Assembly: GCF_003585765.1 (NCBI RefSeq)
Contig: NZ_CP021235.1
Coordinates: 1,178,001 to 1,242,000, forward strand
DNA: 64,000 nt
Reading direction: 5' to 3'
DNA from: Pontibacter actiniarum
Lineage (GTDB): Bacteria; Bacteroidota; Bacteroidia; Cytophagales; Hymenobacteraceae
A program made the translations under genes and the position numbers. This document shows positions 6,688 through 15,300 of the stretch, in pieces; position 1 is the first letter of the stretch, and each line of letters opens with the position of its first letter. Below the pieces are notes generated by a model, which saw only the letters and a program-made list of their open reading frames with translations, made no database searches and was not told the origin of the DNA.

Positions 6688-8397
6688 ATGCACGTAAGCA
6701 CTGCTGAATATAACAACTCTTGCGTGTCACAACGAAATAATACGAACAGGAAAGCAAAGCGCTGGCTCACGGTAGGAGCATGGGTATTTGGCTTGGCAGT
6801 CTTACTTTTCGTGGGGCTGTTCTTCTTTACCAACTGGATGCAGGGGAAACTCGAGCGAATGGTGCAGGAGCAGTCTGATGGCGTTTACCGGCTCAACCTG
6901 CATGGGCTGGAGGTGTCTCCCTTTATCGGAAGTGTTTCGGTAGACAGCCTGTCTTTGCAGCCAGACTATGAGCGGTGGCAGCAACTGCAGCAGCAGGGCG
7001 CTAAAACCGCCGGCACGTTGCTGGACCTGCGGGCACATGCCATTCAACTGCAAGGGGTAAACCTTTTGGGGACGCTTTTTGGGAGTAATGTGGATGTGGA
7101 GCAGTTGCGCCTGCAGGACCCAAAGTTGCTCATGACCCTGATGCGGAAAGACACGACAGAAGAGCGTAAGCCCCTGCATGAGACCGTAAAGGGCTTCATG
7201 CAGCAGCTGCACATTGGCAAGATAGCGGTAGACAACGCCAATCTGCGCTACCGGGAGTCACCCCAGACAGAGGGTTTCCTCTTTTCACTTAAGAAATTTA
7301 ACCTTACAGTAGATGATATAAAGCTTGACAGCCAGGCCTACTACGCGCCCGACAGGGCCTACTATGCAAAGCAGATGGTGTTAGAGGCCTCAAAAGCCAT
7401 GTACTTCTTGCCGGGTGGTAAATACCGGTTTATGGTCGACACGCTGTTAGTGGACGCAAACAAGCAGGAACTGCTGGCAAAGCAGTTGGTGCTGGACCCG
7501 CTTTTCCCCCTTAGCGAAGTGGGCACGGCAAAGGGGAAGCCAACTTCGTCCCACAAGTTCAAGGCAAAACTGCTTCGGGTTGAGGGGATAGACGTTAACG
7601 CACACGCCCTGCACAACAGCTACATAGCACAGCGTGTGCTCCTGGAGGAGCCCAGACTGGAGGTGTTTGAAGTGCAGCAGAAAACGCTCGAGAAGAGCAA
7701 AAAGCCGCTGCCGCATGACCTCGCGCAACGGGTAAAGGAAGCTTTCCTACTTGATACGGTGGCGATAAGGAGCGGCTACATCCGCTATGCGGAAAAAGTG
7801 CCTGAAGCCCAAACACCCGGCCACATCACCTTTGCCTCCCTGAATGCCACCTTCTCAAACCTGACCAATATGCCGGAACAGACCTCCATACAGAACCCCA
7901 CGGTGCTGGAGGCTTCAACAAGGGTGATGGGGAAGGCGCAACTGCACGTCACGTTCCGACTGCCTTTGCTGCACAAGAACGGGTACCACACCCTGCGTGG
8001 CAGCTTTGGGGAAACAAACCCCGAGATGCTGAATGCCATACTGGTGCCGACTTCCTTTGTGCGCGTGGAGAGCGGCTACATCAGCAGCGGAGAGTTTAGC
8101 GCTGAACTAACGAATGACAGCGCAAACGGAAAAATGACTGTCATCTACAGTAACCTGGATGTGGAAATGCTAACCAAAGGAGCAGGAGGAAAGCAGGGGT
8201 TGGGGAAAGAAGTGATCTCGGAAGTGGCCGATTGGGTGGCTATCAAAGACAGTAACCCCATGAACGGCGAGGCCCCGCGCGTTGGCAACATCACCGTGAC
8301 CCGAAACCCTCACAGCTCCATGTTCAGTTACTGGAAAGACTGCCTGGCCAGCGGGTTTCTCTCCAGTATGGGCTTAAAGAGCAAAGCCAGGAAGTAA
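6688..8397 (+). CDS. Membrane-anchored protein, AsmA/DUF748-like
   Basis: The 569 residues begin with a basic stretch (RKAKR) and one membrane helix (about 31-50, WVFGLAVLLFVGLFFF), so the rest is probably periplasmic. The body alternates short strands such as LNLHGLEVSPFIGSVSVDSL and repeated phrases like IRSGYIRYAEK and VESGYISSGEF. This is the style of AsmA/TamB-like or DUF748 proteins, which form long beta structures thought to help lipid traffic to the outer membrane. The family assignment is my inference from this pattern. It is divergent from the hydrolase gene and convergent with alanine racemase, and so is probably monocistronic. Confidence 0.65.
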   Translation: MHVSTAEYNNSCVSQRNNTNRKAKRWLTVGAWVFGLAVLLFVGLFFFTNWMQGKLERMVQEQSDGVYRLNLHGLEVSPFIGSVSVDSLSLQPDYERWQQLQQQGAKTAGTLLDLRAHAIQLQGVNLLGTLFGSNVDVEQLRLQDPKLLMTLMRKDTTEERKPLHETVKGFMQQLHIGKIAVDNANLRYRESPQTEGFLFSLKKFNLTVDDIKLDSQAYYAPDRAYYAKQMVLEASKAMYFLPGGKYRFMVDTLLVDANKQELLAKQLVLDPLFPLSEVGTAKGKPTSSHKFKAKLLRVEGIDVNAHALHNSYIAQRVLLEEPRLEVFEVQQKTLEKSKKPLPHDLAQRVKEAFLLDTVAIRSGYIRYAEKVPEAQTPGHITFASLNATFSNLTNMPEQTSIQNPTVLEASTRVMGKAQLHVTFRLPLLHKNGYHTLRGSFGETNPEMLNAILVPTSFVRVESGYISSGEFSAELTNDSANGKMTVIYSNLDVEMLTKGAGGKQGLGKEVISEVADWVAIKDSNPMNGEAPRVGNITVTRNPHSSMFSYWKDCLASGFLSSMGLKSKARK

Positions 8398-8423
8398 ACC
8401 AGCGGTTTGAGCAAGTATGGCTA

Positions 8424-9575
8424 CTAATCTATCACATAGCGTGGTATGTTAGACGGGAGGCGCGTGAGTAGCTCATAGTTTAGCTGTGTGCTCAGCTCCC
8501 CAAAAGAGGCAACGGTTATACTTTCATCTCCCTGTATGCCTAGCAGCACCACCTCATCGTTTTTCTGTACGTCGGGGATGTTGGTTACATCCACCATCAT
8601 CACGTTCATGTTCACAATCCCAACCACGCCTGCCCGCACACCTTTTATCAGCACTTGGCCCTGGTTGCTCAGAGCCCGGCTGTAGCCCCAGGCGTAACCG
8701 ACCGGTACCACCGCCAGCACCATGTCGAGCGGGGCCTGATAGGAGTTGCCGTACCCAACATACTCACCTTTCGGAACGCTTTTAAGGCTCATAACGCGGC
8801 TCTTCCAGTTGATCAGGCGGCGCAGCGGGTCTTTCTTGTCCATGTGCTGGCCAATATACTGGCGGTACGTTTCAGGGCTTGGCCAGAAACCGTACTGCAT
8901 AATGCCGATGCGCACCATGTCCAGGTGTGTTTCCGGGTAAGTCACCATGGCTGCCGAGCAGGCGGTGTGCCTTTGCCTTGGCGTATGGCCGCTCGATTGG
9001 AGGTGTGCCAGCTGTTCTTGATAGTTTCGCTGCTGGTCCAGTATCCGCTCGTGGTTCTGCAGGCTCTCGGCACCGGCAAAATGTGTGCACACTCCCTGCA
9101 GTTCCACATGCTCCCGGCAGTCATCCAGTGTAGATATGGCGTGTTCCAGGGCAGACTTATCAAAGCCGGTGCGGTTCATGCCTGTTTCCAGCTCCAGGTG
9201 TACTTTGGCGCGCTTGCCGAACTTTTTTGCTATGTCGGCTGCGGCAATAAGCCGGTCAAGCTCAAACACAAAGAACTCGATGTCGTTTTGGATTGCCCAT
9301 TCCAGCTCCGGATTATCCAGGTAGCCCATAATCATGATGGTGGCTTTCCTTGGAAGTGTCTGCAGCAGGCGCTGTGCCTCATCGGCACTGAAGACAGAGA
9401 AATGATCCACCCCGCACTCCTGTGCTGTGGGGGCAAACTGCTCAATGCCGTGGCCGTAAGCGTTTCCTTTGATCACGGAGGAGAACTGGACATGGGGGCC
9501 TATTTCCTGCTTTAGAAAGTCGATGTTGTTTTGAAGTGCTGATTTACTTATCTCTATATAAGAGCTGTGAAACAT
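8424..9575 (-). CDS. alr: Alanine racemase
   Basis: PLP enzyme that interconverts L- and D-alanine for peptidoglycan. The PLP lysine is Lys36 in SSVIKGNAYGHG. The second catalytic base (Tyr) lies in YVGYGNSY and the C-terminal domain has NMNVMMVDVT. It is 383 residues long, the normal size. It begins six bases after the stop of the M20 amidohydrolase gene, so the two are co-transcribed. Bacteroidota often carry another alr domain fused to MurF; whether this is the only racemase cannot be told from the window. Confidence 0.94.
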   Translation of the reverse strand: MFHSSYIEISKSALQNNIDFLKQEIGPHVQFSSVIKGNAYGHGIEQFAPTAQECGVDHFSVFSADEAQRLLQTLPRKATIMIMGYLDNPELEWAIQNDIEFFVFELDRLIAAADIAKKFGKRAKVHLELETGMNRTGFDKSALEHAISTLDDCREHVELQGVCTHFAGAESLQNHERILDQQRNYQEQLAHLQSSGHTPRQRHTACSAAMVTYPETHLDMVRIGIMQYGFWPSPETYRQYIGQHMDKKDPLRRLINWKSRVMSLKSVPKGEYVGYGNSYQAPLDMVLAVVPVGYAWGYSRALSNQGQVLIKGVRAGVVGIVNMNVMMVDVTNIPDVQKNDEVVLLGIQGDESITVASFGELSTQLNYELLTRLPSNIPRYVID

Positions 9576-9581
9576 AACAGG

Positions 9582-10745
9582 TTATTTGTTCAGGATTTCG
9601 TTTGCAATGCCGTAGAATAAAGAGGCCCCTGTCGGAATAAGCTCATCCGGGAAATCATAGTTGGAGTGGTGAAGCTGTGGCTGTGTTTCACCGGAGCCAA
9701 GGCCGAAAAAAGCGCCTTTATACCTGGCAGTGAAGTGGCCAAAGTCTTCCGACCACCTGAAGGGGTGTACGGCTTCCTGCACGTCTAGTTCCAGCTGGGC
9801 GGCAGCCTGACGCACCAGCTGCACCTCCCGGCTATGGTTTACCGTGGCCGGGAACTCCTCCACGAAGCGGATGGTGTGGCGGAGGCTGTGCCTGTCAGCA
9901 ATTTCCTGCACATGCTGCTGTGTCAGTTCCTTTAGTTTCTGGAGATCGGCTGGCTGGTAGGAGCGGAGGGTGGCCATTACCGTTGCATAGCCAGGGTTGG
10001 TGCCGAAAGCTACTTCGCCCAGCCGCGCATGAATCACCGTTAGAAGTGTCAGGTCCTGAAACTGCGCCTTGTCCCGGACAATCTGGTTAAAGGCCAGGAT
10101 AATCTCTGCCATCGCCTGGCCGGGGTTAACCCCGTTCTCGGGTTCTGCAGCATGCGACGACTTTCCGTGGAGCTCCACAACCATACCGGTAGATGCCGCT
10201 GCAAAAACACCTTCGCGTACCACCACCTGGTGCTTTGGCTTGCCGGGCAGGTTATGGAGGGCAAACACATAGTCGGGCTTTATCTCCTGCTCAAAGCGCT
10301 GGTCCTGCAAGACAGCCCATGCGCCCGCCCCGGTTTCCTCGGCGGGTTGGTAGAGCAGTACCACCTTGCCCCGCGCGGGCCGCCGCTGGTGCAACAGGCT
10401 GCCAAGTGCGCTTAGTATCGCCATGTGCCCGTCGTGGCCGCACTTGTGGCTGACGCCCTCTGCCTCAGACTTGTAGTGCAGGTCCTCGTTTGCCTCTGTA
10501 ATGGGCAGCGCGTCCAGCTCCGCCCGAAAAAGTACCGTTGGCCCGTCCGGCTCAATGCCGTTAAAAACAGCCGCAAGCCCCGTGCCGCCGAGGTTCGTGT
10601 ACAGTTGATCAGGGCTATAGGCTTGCATGTGCGCCTCCAGCCGCCTGGCCGTGTCTGTTTCGGAGCCTGAGAGCTCCGGGTGCCGGTGCAATGTATGGCG
10701 CAGTTGGGTAAGGTGGGGGAGGTCTGTAAGCTTGTGGTGCTGCAT
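9582..10745 (-). CDS. M20 family metallo-amidohydrolase (N-acyl amino acid / hippurate hydrolase type)
   Basis: The 387-residue protein cleaves the amide bond of an N-acylated amino acid or small peptide, probably with two metal ions. The M20D signatures are RHTLHRHPELSGSE near the N-terminus, FRAELDALPI, the metal-binding CGHDGHMA and LYQPAEETGAGA. The dimerisation domain spans about residues 175-290. The C-terminus has WSEDFGHF and the final metal His region LHHSNYDFPDE. There is no signal peptide, so it is cytosolic. It is the first gene of a pair with alanine racemase, which suggests a role in amino acid or peptidoglycan fragment use, but the substrate is not known. Confidence 0.9.
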   Translation of the reverse strand: MQHHKLTDLPHLTQLRHTLHRHPELSGSETDTARRLEAHMQAYSPDQLYTNLGGTGLAAVFNGIEPDGPTVLFRAELDALPITEANEDLHYKSEAEGVSHKCGHDGHMAILSALGSLLHQRRPARGKVVLLYQPAEETGAGAWAVLQDQRFEQEIKPDYVFALHNLPGKPKHQVVVREGVFAAASTGMVVELHGKSSHAAEPENGVNPGQAMAEIILAFNQIVRDKAQFQDLTLLTVIHARLGEVAFGTNPGYATVMATLRSYQPADLQKLKELTQQHVQEIADRHSLRHTIRFVEEFPATVNHSREVQLVRQAAAQLELDVQEAVHPFRWSEDFGHFTARYKGAFFGLGSGETQPQLHHSNYDFPDELIPTGASLFYGIANEILNK

Positions 10746-10820
10746 GGTGTCGTATCGGTATAGATGGTGGTGTTCATCAAGATACGAAATCCAGCGCTTA
10801 GGTTTCTAAAAGGCGGTAAA

Positions 10821-10856
10821 AGCAAAGGCCCTTGCCGACGCGGTGCGGCAAGGGCC
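10821..10856 (-). terminator. Terminator of the type IX-secreted protein gene
   Basis: Arms 10827-10837 and 10846-10856 (GGCCCTTGCCG/CGGCAAGGGCC) form a perfect 11-bp stem, followed on the minus strand by TTTGCTTTT. It lies 25 bases after the stop codon. Confidence 0.85.
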
Positions 10857-10880
10857 AGTAAAGAAAGCAGGAAAAGTATA

Positions 10881-12173
10881 TTAGCGCACGATGAGCTTTT
10901 TGCGGAAGGTCTCGCCGTTGTGCGTCAGCATGACAATGTAAGCGCCCTTGCTCAGCTCTCCGTTCTCCAGCACCTGTGTGCCTGCAGCGGCTTCTGCCAC
11001 ATCAATTGTCTTGGTACGAACCACGTTGCCGCCGAAGGAAAGGATGCTTAGCTCCGCCTGTCCGGTAGTGGCACCGTTCAGCTTCAGGTTTACCGCCTGG
11101 CCCTGCACCAGGGTGGGGTACACCTGCATCTCGGTGGCCATAGCTGCTTCCGTTGTGATGGCCATTACTTTGGAGGTCTCGCTGCTGCCGTCGGTATCCA
11201 CCTGCTTAATGCGGTAGTAGGCGGTGCCGGCCAGGGGCGCGTTGTCTGTAAAGTTGTAGCTTAGCAGGCGCATGCTGTTGCCTGCGCCCTTCACACGGGC
11301 AATCTCCTCAAAATGCACACCGTTATGGCTGCGCTCGATGGCAAAGTAAGCGTTGTTCGTCTCCGATGCTGTGGCCCAGCTTAGCTCTGCCTGCTTTCCC
11401 TTTGCCTTCGCGTTCACTTCTACAAACTCAACTGGCAACGGTGTGATGATTTGTTCGCTTTCGATGGAGGAGACGCTAAAGTTATCGAAGGTGGCAACTG
11501 CGCTCGGCTTTGCCTTCGTGCGCTTCTTCTTGCTGTTTACCAGGCTCAGGTTGTAGCCAATCACGGCGTCACCTGCTGCAGTCCAGTCCATCGGCACGTT
11601 TTTCTCCTCCACCACATAGTAAGCCACTAGTTCAGTGCCGATATATACTTCAGCCTCTCCCGTTTCCGGAGTGTAGCGGAAACTGTAAAAGGTAAGGCGG
11701 TTCTCTGTAGAGACAGGCTTCATGCTTTGCAGCTCCACCACCTCGCCGTTAGCCAGCGTAAAGCGCGCCTGCAGCTTGAAGTTGCGGATGCCAAGGCGAA
11801 ACACTGGCTCTTTGCTGGTGTTGCGGTGTAGCCTGGCGAAGAGCTCCCCGTTACCCGTGGTGTTGTAGGCGTTAAACTGCATGGCTACTTCCAGGCCATC
11901 CACGTTAAAGTCGGCACCCTCCAGCACGAAGTCTATCGGGGCAGTTTCTTTGCCTGAGTTGTTCAGCTTCAGAATGCCCAGGCCAGTTGTTTGGTCGGCG
12001 CCTCCTGCTACTACGCCAGTCTGAAGTCCCTTTTGCTTGGCTGCTTTGCCGAACTTTGCCGCTTGAGCGCCCTTTGCCATGTCGTTCCAGTCGAATTCAC
12101 AGATCAGAGACTGGGCGTAGATGGATGTAAGGCTGTATATCAGAAGGGCGAAGGTAAGCAGGGACTTTTTCAT
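10881..12173 (-). CDS. Secreted protein with type IX secretion C-terminal sorting domain
   Basis: The 430-residue protein has a signal peptide (MKKSLLTFALLIYSLTSIYAQ). The first half (about 25-230) looks like a jelly-roll/laminin-G-type beta sandwich. Then comes LPVEFVEVNAKAKGKQAELS with a fibronectin-like module (about 235-335, SETNNAYFAIERS, YYRIKQVD), which in Bacteroidota precedes the sorting domain. The last 80 residues (MQVYPTLVQGQAVNLKL to FRKKLIVR) are a type A T9SS sorting domain. No catalytic motif is visible, so it may be a surface or adhesive protein. It follows the hybrid kinase and sigma-54 regulator on the same strand and has a TGGCAC element 49-54 bases upstream. Confidence 0.88.
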   Translation of the reverse strand: MKKSLLTFALLIYSLTSIYAQSLICEFDWNDMAKGAQAAKFGKAAKQKGLQTGVVAGGADQTTGLGILKLNNSGKETAPIDFVLEGADFNVDGLEVAMQFNAYNTTGNGELFARLHRNTSKEPVFRLGIRNFKLQARFTLANGEVVELQSMKPVSTENRLTFYSFRYTPETGEAEVYIGTELVAYYVVEEKNVPMDWTAAGDAVIGYNLSLVNSKKKRTKAKPSAVATFDNFSVSSIESEQIITPLPVEFVEVNAKAKGKQAELSWATASETNNAYFAIERSHNGVHFEEIARVKGAGNSMRLLSYNFTDNAPLAGTAYYRIKQVDTDGSSETSKVMAITTEAAMATEMQVYPTLVQGQAVNLKLNGATTGQAELSILSFGGNVVRTKTIDVAEAAAGTQVLENGELSKGAYIVMLTHNGETFRKKLIVR

Positions 12174-12211
12174 GGTAAGCGTTTAATTGTAAGCTATTAT
12201 GCTTTCTATAA

Positions 12212-12228
12212 GTCCAATCTTGTGCCAG
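12212..12228 (-). promoter_or_regulatory. Possible sigma-54 promoter upstream of the type IX-secreted protein
   Basis: Reading the minus strand, CTGGCACAAGATTGGA contains a perfect -24 half (TGGCAC) and a weak -12 half (TTGGA in place of TTGCA, with the GC missing). It would put the start about 25-30 bases before the ATG. The neighbouring regulator is a sigma-54 activator, which raises its plausibility, but the poor -12 box keeps confidence low. Confidence 0.3.
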
Positions 12229-12320
12229 AGCCATTTTTTTTCTCATTATGTGGTTTTAAAGCTGTTTTTCAACTATTTATATATAGAGAGATGAAGGTGT
12301 TGTTCCAACGATAGGAAACA

Positions 12321-12361
12321 AAAAGGCCTCCGTTCCTATAATTGGAACAGAGGCCTTTTTT
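12321..12361. terminator. Terminator after the hybrid histidine kinase gene
   Basis: A long hairpin: AAAAAGGCCTC and GTTCC pair with GGAAC and GAGGCCTTTTT around a TATAAT loop region. It lies about 20 bases after the kinase stop and works in both orientations. It separates the kinase transcript from the secreted-protein gene. Confidence 0.85.
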
Positions 12362-12381
12362 GGTAATCCGGTATATTCTTG

Positions 12382-15300
12382 CTAGTTCAGGCTTGCCTGC
12401 AGCTGTGCCACTACCTGGCCCATAACGTGGGATAGCAGTTCGATATTCTGCTGAACAGCCTCCAGGTCTTCCTGTGCCTTAGCCCCGCTTTCTATCTCCC
12501 TGACCACATCTTTGAGCTTCTCGATGCGCATGGTGTCGATGGTGGACTTAAGCTTGTGTGCTGCGGCGCTTACACCCGTCCAGTCTGCCTGGTCGCGTTT
12601 CTCCTGCATATCTGCCACCGTTACAGGCACGGTTTCAATAAACAGCTGCTTGGTGCGCTTTATAAAAGCTTCGTTTCCTCTCGACATTTTCTGAAGCATG
12701 GCCAGGTCGTAGAGTGGCTCATTTACAATTTCTTGCATGATATGTTTATCTTGTAAAAACTTCGTTCCCGATACCTGCGGCCGCCTTTGTGGCAGGTTAG
12801 CAGCTATCTTCATGAATAGTTTCTCTTCCTCAAACGGCTTGGAGATGTAGTCGTTCATGCCGGCGGCAATGTACTTCTCCGCGTCTCCTTTCAGCGCATT
12901 GGCCGTTAGGGCGATGATCGGCACGCTTGCTTTGGCCGTATCCGCCAAGCACCGGATAAAGTGCGTGGCGTCGATGCCGCTCAGCTCAGGCATCTGTATG
13001 TCCATCAGCACCACATCGTACAGCTTCTGCTCGGCCAGCTCCACGGCTTCGCGCCCGTTATAGGCTACGTCCACTCGTGCGCCCCAACCCTCCAGAATAG
13101 ACTGCGCCAGGAAGATGTTCACTTCATTGTCCTCAGCCAGGAGCACATCAATCGTGCCAAGGCTGCCAAAGTCTATCGCCTCCTCATAAGCCTCCGATTC
13201 AGCCGCCTTTGATTTGCGGTACGTGAGCACAAAGTTAAAGGCGCTTCCGCTGTCTTCCTCGCTCTCAACCCAGATGCGCCCGTGCTGCATCTCAATGAGG
13301 TTTTTACAGATGTTGAGGCCCAGGCCGGTGCCGCCATACTTGCGGGTTGTGCTGGAGTAGGCCTGTGTAAAGCCTTCAAAGATGTACTCCATCTTGGATT
13401 TTGGAATACCAATACCCGTGTCGGCCACGGTAAACTGTACCGTAAGCTCCGCATCGCTCTCCTCTAGCACCTGGCAGCTTAGCCTGATGCTTCCCTCGTC
13501 GGTAAACTTGATAGCGTTGTTGAGCAGGTTCAGCAGCACCTGGTTCAGGCGGTAAGGGTCGCCTACCACCATGGTGTGCTCCAGTTCTACAGGCTCAAGT
13601 ATGTAGCCGATCTCCTTTTCCTCCGCCTTATAAATAAAGGTCTGGAAGGCAGACTGCACGGCCTCGGTAAGGCTAAACGGTATCTCCTCCAGGTCCAGCT
13701 TGCCGGCCTCAATTTTAGCAATATCCAGGATGTCGTTGATAACGACCAGCAGGTTGTCGGCCGACTGGCGTATGATGTTAAGGTAATTCAGCTGTACCTC
13801 GTTCAGCTCTGTTTTTCGGAGCAGGCCGGCCATGCCAAGTATACCGTTCATTGGGGTGCGGATCTCATGGCTCATGTTCGCCAGGAAGTTCTCCTTCACG
13901 CGGGCAGACTCCTCGGCGGCCTCTTTGGCCTTCATGAGCTGCTGCTCGGTGCGCATGCGGTCCGTTATGTCCTGCGCGATGGCAATGATGTAAGGAGCCA
14001 TGTTCGGCTCTTCCACCTTGTAGTTCTGGTAGTAGAGGTAACGCTCTTCGTGCTCCTTGTTCAGGATAGTAAGCACACCGTCCACAACGCTTTTCTCCTC
14101 AAACTGCTTTAGGTACAGGTAGAAGCTCGCCCTGTCGTCTTTCGGGAAGAAGTCAATCAGGTTGTAACCGATCATTTCCTCCATCTCGTAGCCCAGCATG
14201 TTGAGCAGGTAGGGGTTCACCGACTGTATCGTGCCCTCCAGGTCGTGGGTACAGATAAAGGCCTGGCTGTAGTTAATCAGGTCGCGGTACTTCTTCTCAC
14301 TTCTCTTCAGCGCCTCGTTGGCCTTGCGGCGATCCGAGATGTCGCGGGTGGCAGCCTGCAGCTTTGTTACCTGCTGGGCTGCGTCCTGAATTGGTTTTAT
14401 ACTTGTCTCTACCCAAAGCACGGAGCCGTCGCGGCGCAGCATGCGGTATTGCACTGTGGTGTTTTGGCAGTGCTCCAGGGCCTCCATATAGCCTTGCTCG
14501 TGTACCTGCCCTAAGTCATCGGGGTGCACGATCTCACGCGGGTGCATCAGCAGGAGCTCTGCCTGGGTATAGCCCAGCATTTCCTCGGCGGCCTTGGATA
14601 CATAAATATAGCTGCCGTCCAGGTTGTGGAGGCTTACCATGTCCTTGGAGTTCTCAGAGAGCAGGCGGTGCAGCTCCTCGCTGTTCTGCAGGCGCTTGTT
14701 AGCCAGGCGCTGCTCCGTCACGTTGGTGGAGATGCCCAGCACATGGGTTTGCCCATCGCTGGTGACGATCGGCTTCTTCGTGGTGTTAAACCACAGTGTT
14801 TCCCCGCTTTTGGTGGTGTGGCGCTCCAGGAGCTTTATTTCCCGGTTCTCCTCAATCACCTGCTGGTCTACCTTCAGGTAAAACTCGGCTTCGTTTGTTT
14901 GCTGGTGAATGTCTAAACCACTGGATCCGATCAGGTCCTGCAGCGGCATGTCGAACAGCTTGGCGAACTCCTGGTTCGCCAGCACAAACCTGCCTTCGCC
15001 GTCCTTCACATAAATCAGGCTTGGGCTGGCATTGAGCACCTGCCTGATAAACTCGTTTTTCTCTTCTACTTCCTTCGCCGCCTTTTTCTCCTCGGTTACG
15101 TCGCGTATAATGCCCAGTACTTCGTTGTCGCTGTACTTCAGGATTCGCCCTTCGTAGTGCCTGAGCCCTTCTGGTAGCTCCAGGTCATAGTTGATTCGTT
15201 CGTAAGAGCCTGTTTTAATCACATGCACCAAAAGCCCCATTATTTTAGAGGCAAGCGCTTCCGGCAGTATGTTGTAGATGTTGTTGCCGATCACATCATT

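Noticed and set aside
8655..9515. A 286-codon plus-strand frame opposite alanine racemase
   Set aside because: It is a mirror frame of a well-supported gene with no recognisable sequence and no promoter.
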